Shown one piece after another: positions 13,001-22,454 of a DNA stretch of 64,000 nt. Position 1 is the first letter of the stretch. The number at the start of each line of letters is the position of its first letter. The notes under the pieces were generated by a model, which saw only the letters and a program-made list of their open reading frames with translations, ran no database searches and was not told where the DNA came from. Origin of the DNA: Onthophagus taurus. Lineage: Eukaryota > Arthropoda > Insecta > Coleoptera > Scarabaeidae. The stretch is from contig NC_091967.1 in NCBI RefSeq assembly GCF_036711975.1, forward strand, positions 7,998,001-8,062,000. The letters are read 5' to 3'. The position numbers and the translations under genes are program-made.

Positions 13001-14516
13001 AGCAATGATAAATGCATATCGGTTATGCTGGGAGTTGTTCTAGCTAAATGAGGAAGAACCGCTCGACCCTCAGCGACAATAAACCCTTCATTTAATCGCC
13101 AAGCCGCCTGCGGTTCAGCGGGGTCAACAGCTGTTAAAGCAACAGATAGTTCATCACTCCATTCTGGTTGGGGAAGACCTAATAATTCATAAAGTAAATC
13201 CAATACGGCTTTCTAAAAACATGCAATTTTAATTAAATAAAAAAACAGAAGGATTTTATTAAATAATACCCTAACTTCGAGTTGATTTAAGTAAAGCACA
13301 TCAACAATCGCTTTAAAACCTTTACTATCAAAGGGGTCGCATAAATGTAAAATACCAGACCAGCTTCGTAATAACGAAAGAAGAGCCAAGCGACTACAAT
13401 TAAATCTTAATTCACGTTCATCCCTACAAATAAAAATAAAATTATCATTTTAAACTTTAACACAAACAAAAACGTACCTATTTTTATCCATCCATCCATG
13501 TCTATAATGAAAATCGCAATAAGGAGCACAAATACAATGTAAATCCACCGCCGCATAATTCCTAGTAATTGGTCGATCCAAAAGCAAAAGTAAAACGCCA
13601 CATAAAGACTCTGCAATTCTAGGGGTTTGACATTCAAGTAAATTCCTAGTGATAGCTGCCACACCTCCCGAAGCAATGAACACATCTGGGTTAAGAACAC
13701 ATAATTCTGAGAGAGTCGCGAGACAAGCCCTGAGCATACGATCTTTTTCCTCGATACCGCCCTTAGCGAACGCGACCAAACTACGAGAAACGGCCACATG
13801 GAAATTATTGGGCGAGAGGAACATCACTTTTCGAACGAGTTTCATAGCCTCGATACGTTCGACGTCGTTTTTTAATAATAAATCAAAAGATCTTGCTATT
13901 AAATAAGGGAATAGGAGCTTATTAAATTGAACGACGTCTTCTTCTGAGTTAAGAACGTGTCGGATGGCACGAAAACCACCCGATCGCACTTGAGTCATTT
14001 CGTTTACAACACATATTCGTAAACTAAAAAAAAACAAATTAATATTGATATAGACACTTTTTAATTACTTTTACCATATTAATATATCTTCTACAGTAAA
14101 TCCTAATATAGATATATCTCTTTTAACATGTAAAGTGAGTTTAACAAACGCATTCAAATAATTCAGTCGTTTAGTTTCTGATAAAGTCGTGTTTTTTGTC
14201 AGTTCTTTAAGAATTTCAGTTGCGTTTTCATATGGATCTAAAAAATAAAAAGAATAAATCAAAAGAATTTAAAGGTTATGTGTAAATGTTTTTTAAGGTT
14301 ATGTTAAAAAAATTTGGAAAAGCTAACCTATTTCAAGATCCAATTTGACATAGTCTTCCAAGTTAGTTTGTTGACCTAAAACAATTAAATTGATACGTGA
14401 TTGAATTCAAAAAAAAATAATAAAAAGGGGTTCTTAATAATAACGAAATAAAACTCACTGCGACTATATTTGGGTCGTAGACTACGTTTGCCAAGCATCC
14501 AACTTGCCACTGCCAT
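7097..14516 (-). CDS. rictor: Rictor, scaffold subunit of TOR complex 2
   Basis: Rictor is the defining TORC2 subunit, which phosphorylates Akt and other AGC kinases. Fifteen exons are inferred: 14516-14459, 14375-14328, 14237-14075, 14023-13478, 13423-13270, 13212-12903, 12849-12081, 11543-10868, 10774-10531, 10473-10261, 8755-8518, 8466-8357, 8302-7895, 7839-7717, 7668-7097. They sum to 1544 codons including stop, near the family's usual 1500-1700. The helical-repeat N-terminal half tracks human Rictor through APYCDFHYRH (human APYTDFHYRH), SVRATVLLG, YFLFIGRL and PPHLYGQLSSHKEG. The middle is serine-rich and poorly conserved. CYMGICLPLELGNLF matches the human YIGLALPVDINDIF. The last exon ends with CLYSDV...RRIIQELFLDV, matching CLYSEV...RRFIQELFQDV. 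Intron 7 carries a MITE, and the 1.5 kb intron 10 carries a dispersed repeat. It is divergent from Ns1. Confidence 0.95.
8812..9280. mobile_element. Dispersed repeat in rictor intron 10, copy A
   Basis: This segment matches 61669-62080 at many points: TACAGGT(A/G)TC(T/C)CAC at the left end, CGGTC(T/G)ACCGGAAGTAGAC in the middle, GCTATAGTTTTTATTACACC, and the tail ACAG(A/G)ATGGTCAAAAATTG. The copy is AT-rich with no coding capacity. Two copies 53 kb apart in unrelated contexts point to a non-autonomous mobile element, class unknown. A frame of 94 codons inside it (8972-9256) is not a gene. Confidence 0.75.
9700..10110. repeat. Nested direct and inverted repeats in rictor intron 10
   Basis: A block near 9904-9952 (GTTAGTAGTTTTTG ... 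ACTTGTGCA ... GTGATTGCAG) is repeated directly at about 10049-10098. An inverted version of its ACTTGTGCAAACGCGTGAT part lies at 9711-9730. The palindrome GCGTATTATACGC occurs at about 9782 and 10100. The arrangement suggests a decayed fold-back element or two nested ones. No coding signal was seen. Confidence 0.55.
11579..12066. mobile_element. MITE with terminal inverted repeats in rictor intron 7
   Basis: The left end ACAGGATGACTCAACGAGAC, continuing into CGTTCATTAGA, is the inverted complement, with a few mismatches, of the right end TCTAATGAATGGTCTTGC, continuing to ACACCCTGT. The arms are about 33 bp, flanked by TA on both sides, as expected for a Tc1/mariner-class target duplication. 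The interior of about 420 bp has no transposase. It fills nearly the whole intron, with its right end about 15 bp from the 5' splice site of exon 7. Confidence 0.85.
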
Positions 14517-15493
14517 TTTTTTATTAGTACCGTACTAATAACGGAGACCTAAAAATTGTCTGTTCTGCCATAAAAACGCACATCGAAGTTAATCGCGACA
14601 CTTTAAATAAATCATTTTTCACAAGTTTCACATGAAACTGTCAAAAATATACGCCGAACATAGGTTAGGTGTTACAGCAGCGCCGTTTATTACCAACTGT
14701 TAGAGAGTAACTTTCTCTTCGCGGTTGTTTACGCGGTTAGTTTTTCAAGGAAACCGTTGGATATTTATAGCTGGGGTGCAGTTAATTCGTCGTAATATCG
14801 TTAGAACAGAAAAACAACTCACAGGTCTTGTTATTGTTGATGCTATTATGTTCATCGTCGATTGAAAAATTTAAAATGCAAATTGCTATTTTACCGTTTT
14901 AGGGAATTTTATGTTTCGTACCATTTAAATCAACGTTTTTCAAATCGAATCGTTTTCATTTTATCATTTATTTCATATTCAATTTCAATAAACTGCGTCT
15001 CAAAAAAAGCAACATTTTAATTTTCAAGGTTACCAACCAAATTTTTTTAAATATCCAAAAAAATTGAAGCCAAAAATTACAACAAGTTTAAATCAAAACA
15101 TTGATAAAAAAACATCACTTTAAACTTTATTTTTATGCTGAGTTTATTTAAAATTAAATGACTCATTTTTTGAGAATAATATTCAAAAAAAGGTCACACA
15201 AAAATAGAACATACTAATAACAGATGTCGCTGGTTAACGTTCAAAATATGTGGGATTGATAAATATCGAAATAATTCAAGTTGACAAATATCAATTTAAA
15301 ATGTATAAACTCTGAAATGTATGGTTTATTTAAAGAAAATGACTTATTCTTTTACATAATTCCAATAAAATAAAAATAGAATGTAGTCATCAGTCACAGA
15401 TGTCGCTTTTAGTTAGAAAACATAACCTCTCTTTTCTTGACAACTGAAAGCACGTTGTCTATTTAATATATTAAAGTTTGTTTCTCTTAAATA
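14517..15493. promoter_or_regulatory. Divergent promoter interval, rictor / Ns1
   Basis: This 977-bp interval lies between the start codons of rictor (-) and Ns1 (+), so it must hold both 5' UTRs and promoters. No TATA box stands out. The stretch around 14680-14770 is less AT-rich than its surroundings and is the likeliest rictor promoter. A short duplication (15133-15413) occupies the Ns1 side. Confidence 0.55.
15133..15413. repeat. Short duplication upstream of Ns1
   Basis: Two related blocks of about 105 bp, starting near 15133 and 15308, share TTTATTTAAA, AATGACT(C/T)ATT, AAAATAGAA and end in ACAGATGTCGCT. The offset is about 178 bp and divergence is substantial. No coding potential. Confidence 0.5.
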
Positions 15494-17423
15494 ATGGCAA
15501 AATTTAAACTAAGTAAGTACTATTTAATATTAAATTATTAAAATAACGAGTTTCTATGTCATTAGAGAAGCAATCAAAAAGACAAAAAGCCCGTCTTCGT
15601 TATAAAGTCGAAAAGAAAGTCAGAGAACATAACCGAAAGTTACGAAAAGATACCAAAAAGAGTCCCAAAAATAAAAAACCAGAGATTATTCAAATACCGA
15701 ATATATGCCCTTTTAAGGAAGACATTTTAAAAGAGGTTGAAATTTTAAAACAGAAGAAAGAAGAGGAGAAATTACAAAAACGGGAAGCTGCAAAAGCTGA
15801 GAGATTAAAACGAAAAGAAGAGGAAGCGAAAAATATTGCAGCAGGAGGATTAGAAAAATTGGTGAATAATGCTGAATGTAAAGGAAAGATTTATGAAGCT
15901 CTCACACTTGATACTACAAAAGAAAAAAATTTAGAAAATAACCGAGAAAATTCATTAAAAGCTTATTATAAAGAATTTCGAAAAGTTGTTGATGCGGCTG
16001 ATGTAATTTTAGAAATAGTCGACGCTCGTGATCCTTTAGGGACACGTTGCGTTCAAGTGGAACAAGCCGTTAGAGAATCAAAAGGAAATAAACGCTTAGT
16101 TATTGTTTTGAATAAAGCTGATTTAATTCCAAGGGAAATTTTAGATAAATGGTTAAAATATTTACGTTCTGAAGCCCCAACTATACCATTTAAAGCTTCA
16201 ACTCAAAATCAGTCCCATTCTTTGGGTCAACGCAAATTTAAATTGACCAATAAAGATCAAAAATTAATGCAAAATTCTTCTAGCGTTGGTGCTGACTTAT
16301 TAATGTCTTTATTATCGAATTATTGCAGAAACAAAGGAATTAAAACATCAATTAGAGTTGGAGTTGTTGGTTTACCAAATGTTGGTAAAAGTTCATTAAT
16401 TAATAGTTTAAAGAGAAGTAGAGCTTGTAACGTTGGAGCCACACCAGGAATTACAAGGTAAAGAAATTTAATAAAGTAGATTATTTTTTTAAATTAATAA
16501 TTTTAGATCTATGCAAGAAGTTCAATTAGATTCTAAAATTAAATTATTGGATTCGCCAGGAATTGTTTTTGCAACTGGAAATGATTCAAGTGCTTCTTTG
16601 AGGAACGCTGTTAGAGTTTCAGCTCTACAAGACCCTGTTACACCGGCTAACGCCATTTTACAAAGAGTTACTAAACAACAAATGATGGAATTGTATGATA
16701 TCACCGAATATAATTCACCAGATGAATTTTATAGCTTGAAAGCAAGCAGGATGGGGCGATTTAAAAGAGGTGGTCGTCCTGATTTAATTGCAGCTGCAAG
16801 AAGTTTAATTGATGATTGGAATAGGTAAATTTAAGATAAAATCTTTAATAACAATATTTTTATAACTTATTTTTAGTGGAAAAATCCGTTATTATACAAC
16901 ACCACCAGAAAATGAAACTAAAACACATATTGATGCAAAAATCTTATCAGAAACCTCGAAAGAATTCAATTTGGACGAATTTGAAAGTATGGAAGTTGAA
17001 ATTTTGTCTCAACTTGAAAAATCAACGGAAGATAAAACGGCGAATAAACCGTTTCAAGTTGATTCGTTGGGATCTGTTATTTGTGAAGATATGGTTCAGG
17101 ATAAAGATGGTAGTGATGAATTGGTAATTAAAATTAATTTAAAGTATTGAATAAAATGAGTGTTTTTATTAAAATTTTAGTTGCCTCAAAAATTGGAGGT
17201 GAAAATACAAAAAAAGAAACCGACTATGTTGGTTAGAAAGAAAAAAGTTGACCCCGTCATGGAATTAGAGGGAAATTTGCAATTAAATAAAGTAAAAAAA
17301 TTGCAATTTAAAAAGGAGAAAAAAATACAGAAAAAGCAAGCTCGAATTCTAGCCGAAAAAGTTTTGGAATCATCCAAAGACGATGAAAACTATGACTTTG
17401 ATAATGATTTTAATATGAAATAA
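15494..17423 (+). CDS. Ns1: Nucleostemin 1 (GNL3-type), nucleolar permuted GTPase
   Basis: This is a nucleolar GTPase of the YlqF/YawG family needed for large ribosomal subunit release and growth. Five exons are inferred: 15494-15512, 15566-16457, 16507-16824, 16877-17123, 17181-17423, giving 572 aa. The tiny first exon MAKFKL is required to build the family N-terminus ([14 protein letters not shown]), a basic nucleolar-targeting stretch followed by a lysine/glutamate coiled coil. GTPase motifs come in the permuted order G4 (LNKADLI, about residue 187), G1 (GLPNVGKSS, about 275), then G3 (DSPGI) at the start of exon 3. The C-terminus is again acidic then lysine-rich. All introns are about 50 bp. 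It is convergent with the CCDC191-like gene, only 23 bp from stop to stop, so the 3' UTRs must overlap. Confidence 0.95.
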
Positions 17424-17446
17424 TTATATAAGAAATATTATAAAAG

Positions 17447-19949
17447 TTAAGCAACTATTAGTGAGTCATCTCCATATGGTTTATAATCTGGAATTATTTC
17501 CCAAACTTTTTCCCTCCATTTCCGTTTCTTTGCCTCCTTTGCTTTCTCTAATTGAATAACGGCTGGTAAAGATTTCCATAGATAAAAATGATGTATTAAA
17601 ATTTTTCTAAAAGAAAAAGCAATTAAAATCAAATTCAAATTAATTAATATAGATTTAATATAATTTGAGAACCAAATAACCTATACAGGGAATTTCATAT
17701 AACTCACAATACATTTGCACTGTCCACATAGCTTAATAGTACAGGCATTGGGTAGTATTGCAAAGGAAAAGATTTCTTGCAATACTACCCAGAACTTGGA
17801 ATCATTCTAGTTTTATGTCTAGTGTTAGGTCTAGTTTACATAAGAACTGACACAGAGCAGGGACATGTAGAGTACTGTATACTAAGTTGTACCCCTGAGG
17901 AGTTATTGGCCTTCAAAGTTGGGTCTTAAATTTATGAGTGTACCAAGGGTATTAATTGGTAGCAAGTTGAGACCAATTGAGGCATTTCAAAGGGTTGATT
18001 GAGGGTGATGGTCCCCTAAATTTTGACAAATTTTTTTAGCCTTTTGGCGGATTTAATACATTATTACCTCATATAATGTGGAATTTCAGTCTAAAACTTT
18101 TTTACTCTTATTATTTTTTAAAAAACATTGCCGTTTTCATAAAAAACTCAAATAACTAAAGACACGTATTTCGTTAATGTTACTTAAAATCATCTAAAAT
18201 TCAGTAGTCAGCTGTAAAATTGTAGTATTTACATAAATACTAAGCAACAACTAAAAAATCAAATAACTTTATTCCTTTACTTTCGTTTTACTGTAATGTC
18301 AAATTATATTGATATGTTGCATTTTATGTGGGACAAAGTAAGTATGTACGCCCTGGTTTCTATGAAAATATATTTTTGTATATTGCATCTTAAGTTTAAT
18401 TCACTGTATAAAAATTGACGAAATTCAAATCATGTCAAAATTAAATTCTATAACCAAAGTGAAAAAAAAAATGTATATATAAACATTAAATACCTTTCAA
18501 AATGTTTTTGAGCAACTTCCCTCTTATTAAAATAATTGATTTGCTCCCACTCATAAAATTGTTTCCATTTTAAAAACATTTTGCTTTGTAATTTCATATC
18601 AAAAACATCCTCAGCTACTTGTAAGCTTTGTTTTTTCATAATAATCAAGACTTTCCAAGCTTGAAAAGATTTTTTTAAAACTTTAAATTGAAATAACCCA
18701 TCAGCTTTACAATTCCTTTCAAAAATCTTTTGATTACTGTATTTTTTTAAGGCTAGAAAACAATTTCTTTTCGCACAATTATCGTAATAGAACTCGGCTT
18801 TAAAAAAATTTTCTTCCATTATTTTGATCATTTTTTTCATCCCATCAAAAACCATTAATTTTAACTTTCGATTATGGAATTTATTAGCTTTATGAATCTT
18901 TTCCAAATACTCCTTTCGCTTTAATTCTTTAATTTTAATCGTTTCACTTTCAAGTCGTCTGCGTTCTTTGATCATTTCTAAATTTTTTTTTCGTTCCTCC
19001 TCCTCGACGGTCTTTTTTCTTTCAACAGCTTCGGCAGCTAAAATTTGTTTTCGTTCATCCAAAACCCGTTTCCGTTCTTTAATAATTTGTCGTTTCAACG
19101 AACGTTCTTCAGCTCTTTTCTCCATTTCTCTAAATAACTTTGGCGGTTTACTACATCTTAATTCAATTACGTGAACATTATTTTCACTCGCTTCGGGGGG
19201 TGTGATTTTACAACGAACACTACCGGAACATCTCCGAAAAATTTCCCTAATTTCATAATGAGAGTTGTTTAAGGATTTCGTCGTTTCCTCTTGAATAATT
19301 CCCAAACGTAGATCTTCGATTAACTTATTTTGTTCGTTTATTTGTGCTTTTTGATTTTGAATAACGTCTTGTTGTGATTTTAGACGATTTTTAAACGTTT
19401 CGTTTGACGTCTTAATCTGGTAACAACTTAAATTATTTGAACTTTTTGATTGTGTTGTGAGTTTGTTTGGTTCTGCAATTTTTTGTTCTGTTGTTTGTTT
19501 TAAACGCTCCAAAAAGTTGTTTATTTTTTCCTTTTTAATCAATCCTGTATCAGGTCGCTTTTTCTTTCTTACTTTCGCCCTCCAAATATTAAAATATTTT
19601 TCAACTAACTTTGTAGAACGAGACGTAATCATTAATTCTTGAACATAACTTTTTTCAATATCCATATTTTGCTGAGATTTGATCGATTTTGATAAAGATT
19701 CATAAACTATCGATCTTATTGTGGTTATTTCCGGTTTATTTCGCTCAATTTTTTGATTCTCTTCGATTTTTTTTGATAAATCAATAAGATTATCTTGGGA
19801 TAAACACAAGTTTGCTAATTTTTCTATGTGCTCAATTAAAACTACGCTATAATCAATGTTTTTTTTTAATAAGCATATTAAAATTAATTAATCAATTACC
19901 TTTTAGACTCAATATATAATTGAGAATTATATTTTTCTTCTTGACTCAT
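17447..19949 (-). CDS. CCDC191-like coiled-coil protein
   Basis: Three exons are inferred: 19949-19900 (MSQEEKYN...), 19846-18494, and 17606-17447, giving 520 aa. The protein is highly charged and predicted to be mostly helical. It has a run rich in R, K and E in its middle (RQIIKERKRVLDERKQ and similar) and repeated short modules with a tryptophan, such as KYFNIWRAKV, SFQAWKVL and MFLKWKQF. The C-terminus reads KWREKVWEIIPDY, which resembles the end of vertebrate CCDC191 (KIAA1407); this and the tryptophan modules are the basis of the call. Function is not well established; a ciliary or centrosomal role would fit the family but is inference. The 887-bp second intron contains a 725-bp DNA element. 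It is divergent from NDUFA5 across 159 bp. Confidence 0.72.
17684..18408. mobile_element. Non-autonomous DNA element, 725 bp, in CCDC191-like intron 2
   Basis: The left end TACAGGGAATTTCATATAAC and the complement of the right end, TACAGTGAATTAAACTTAAG, are imperfect inverted repeats related to the ends of the element in MSH5 intron 8. The right 100 bp (CATTTTATGTGGGAC, GTACGCCCTGGTTTCTATG) is nearly the same as the left arm of that MITE in inverted orientation. An internal hairpin near 17749-17791 has arms GGGTAGTATTGCAA / TTGCAATACTACCC. No transposase was found. Confidence 0.75.
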
Positions 19950-20108
19950 TGTCAATTTGATATCAAATACATTTACGTTGCCATAACAACCAGTCATGAT
20001 GACCAACCTAATTCCCCAACATTTAGACATCCCTAGAAGCTGTCATATTGTGTAACGAATAATAACAACTTGAACGGAAAGAATTAAGGATAAAGAGAAT
20101 TGAAGAGA
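19950..20108. promoter_or_regulatory. Short bidirectional promoter, CCDC191-like / NDUFA5
   Basis: Only 159 bp separate the two start codons, so both transcripts must start here. I see no TATA box. The span is inferred from gene positions, not from a recognised element. Confidence 0.6.
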
Positions 20109-20471
20109 ATGTCGTGCTCTGGGCCGTTAAAAAGAACAACCGGTTTAACAGGATTAGCTGTAGCCGCGAATCCTCATCATACGCTAGGAGTTTTGTATGG
20201 GAAAATTTTGAGAGCCATACAAAAAATGCCTGAAAATGCAGCGTACAGAAAACACACGGAGCAAATAGTAAAGGAGCGTTCGGAAGTTTTGAAGTGTGTT
20301 AAAGACGTTGCTACAATTGAGCGGCAAATCGGTTGTGGACAAGTTGAGGAGTTGATAGTTCAAGCTGAGAATGAATTGATTTTAGCGAGAAAAATGCTCG
20401 CTTGGAAACCTTGGGAACCTCTAATGAAGCAACCTCCACCAAATCAATGGACTTGGCCACCAGCGAAATAA
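20109..20471 (+). CDS. NDUFA5: NADH dehydrogenase alpha subcomplex subunit 5 (NDUFA5, B13)
   Basis: This is an accessory subunit of mitochondrial complex I on the matrix arm. It is a single intronless exon of 120 codons, the normal family length (about 116-125 aa). The start is the ATG at 20109 (MSCSGPLKRTTGLTGLAV). The family signature follows: the N-terminal TTGLTGLAV, the helical centre (LKCVKDVATIERQIGCGQVE), and the C-terminal KMLAWKPWEPL ... NQWTWPPAK, matching the known KPWEPL and WPP endings. The poly(A) signal AATAAA occurs shortly after the stop, around 20559-20569. It shares a 159-bp divergent promoter with the CCDC191-like gene. Confidence 0.97.
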   Translation: MSCSGPLKRTTGLTGLAVAANPHHTLGVLYGKILRAIQKMPENAAYRKHTEQIVKERSEVLKCVKDVATIERQIGCGQVEELIVQAENELILARKMLAWKPWEPLMKQPPPNQWTWPPAK

Positions 20472-20989
20472 TAAAGATGTGGTTTTAATGAGAAATTGAG
20501 TATTTAATATTTTGGCGGAAATGAAATTAGTCAAATATGTTAATTTTATGGTTATTAAAATAAAAATAAATCTAAAAAAATAACCGTATCTTTATTTATT
20601 GAGTTTAATAACAATTTAATTAATTAGAGAGAAATTCATTGATATTTTAGAGGTTATGTCAATTTTTTCGCAACTCAGAGCCATCTTTTGGTGAAACCGA
20701 TAAATATTTGAAAATTCATCTTTTTAATGAGAGATTAAATAAAAGGTTAAACTGATTTTTGTTTATTTTTGATTTGTTTTATGTGTGATAAAGTTAAATT
20801 TGTAAAATGATGTATTATAAAGTTGATATTTTAAAGTAAACGTTTGAATAGCAAGATAGCGCGCCATCTGGTGGGATTTTTAAAAGCTGTGGACCGGAAA
20901 CCGGACGAGGGTTCGAGATTATTGGACAGGTTTCTTGGATACATTTCCTTTGTTTTGTACAGAATATGGCTGCCATATTTAGCTTAGAT

Positions 20990-22356
20990 GTATGTTTTCG
21001 AATCAATTGTAGAATAATCGTGAAATACATGGTGTTATTGTAGCCGTGGTGGTTTAAATTGGTGAAAATATTGCGCGGATAGTGTCGGTTCTATTATGGA
21101 CAAGATAAATTGCAGTGAACGTTTGTTTTTCGCCAGAAAATGTTTGTGTTTACATCGGTGATTGAAACGTTCAGTTTGAATTCTGTCAATCTAAGGTAGG
21201 TTTTCGATTTATCCTCTACAAATCGGGCGATATTCGAAGGTTTCCTTAATTTACGATGTATTTCGGTCGATTCGCCGCCAAAAAATCATCGGTTAAATGT
21301 CAATAAGTGAGAGAAAATCGGAGAGTTTCGATGTTGTTTATAGTGGAGAAAAAACCGCGTAATCGATTATTTAATAACGAAAACGAGGTGTTTACAACGT
21401 AGGTTTTTTTGGCAATTGAAACGGGAAGAAAGCTAAAAAAGTGTGTGTAGAAAAAAAAAAAAATGTTGTGGCAGCGCAAAATTAAAGCGCGGTCTACATT
21501 CTTCCACTTTCTAAAAATAGTCAATATTTACGTCTACGCTTCGCGTGTATACCGGGAGAGCGAACTCGTATTTCGGGGGGCTTCTAAAATGGCTTCGATC
21601 TAATTGAACATTTCCCCAAATGGTTGAATTCTTTTGCATTTTGAATTGATTGTGTTGAAGTAAGCGACATTTTCAGAATCGCTAGTATCGTGTACCCCAC
21701 TTTTCTCTTTTTTTGTCTCGTCTCTTTTTTTGAATTTATTTTTACATTATCTAACGTATATTAACGTGATAATATAACGAGGTTGTAGCCGACGAAATAA
21801 ATTCTTAAAAATCGGAATTGTTTTTGATTTTAGCGTCAAAAAAATTGGTAGAACTTTCTAGTATTTAAAGTCTATGAAAATCGTAAATGTCAAATTGACG
21901 TTTAAATAAATATGTCAGATTGGAGTCTTTTTTTTTGTTTAGTTTTTGTAATTGTTACAAAATAATGCTTTTTTAAATTGTATCACGCCCACAGTAATAA
22001 AAAACAATCGATACAAGCTTGTATAGTGCGCCCCGCTATTGCTGTCACCGTTTTGCTCCTTTCACGGGCCTCTTTTAGTGCGCATGCGTGACCTCGGCGA
22101 GCAACCAAACCACGGAGACTTCAAGTTGTAGCGAAATGTTTCAACTGGATTAAATTCAACCTCAATTAAACGCATCTATTTTCAAAAAAATAATAATTAG
22201 TATTCAATTTATGTATTTATTTAAGATACTATAATATAATTCAATTATTTTTAGAGATTTGAGATGTTATTTTTAAAAACAAAATCCTAACCTCAAAATT
22301 AAATTTTTTTAACCAAATCTTGATTATGCTTAATTTTATTATATTTTTTCTTATAG
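20990..22356 (+). promoter_or_regulatory. upSET promoter and probable non-coding first exon
   Basis: This stretch is richer in CpG than its surroundings. A good 5' splice site, CTAAG|GTAGGT, at about 21193 suggests a non-coding first exon ending there; its ATG at 21138 opens a frame that would run out of phase into exon 22357-22470 and hit a stop. A second GC-rich block lies at 22020-22110. Nothing else of note was seen. Confidence 0.45.
22078..22091. promoter_or_regulatory. NRF-1/Ewg-like palindrome GCGCATGCGT
   Basis: GTGCGCATGCGTGAC matches the NRF-1 consensus (YGCGCAYGCGCR) at nearly every base. Such sites are typical of TATA-less housekeeping promoters, and this one lies about 270 bp before the first likely coding exon of upSET. 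It may mark an alternative promoter. Confidence 0.45.
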
Positions 22357-22454
22357 AAAAAAGTGATCTGGAAGGCGAAAAGGAAAACACCGAGGGAGGG
22401 GGTGGGTTTTTATTGCAAAAAGATGGATACAACGAATTGTACAACTCTGCAGAC

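Noticed and set aside
21138-21193. Upstream ATG of upSET in the likely first exon
   Set aside because: Splicing at 21193 to 22357 puts it out of phase and it meets a stop within three codons; treated as untranslated.
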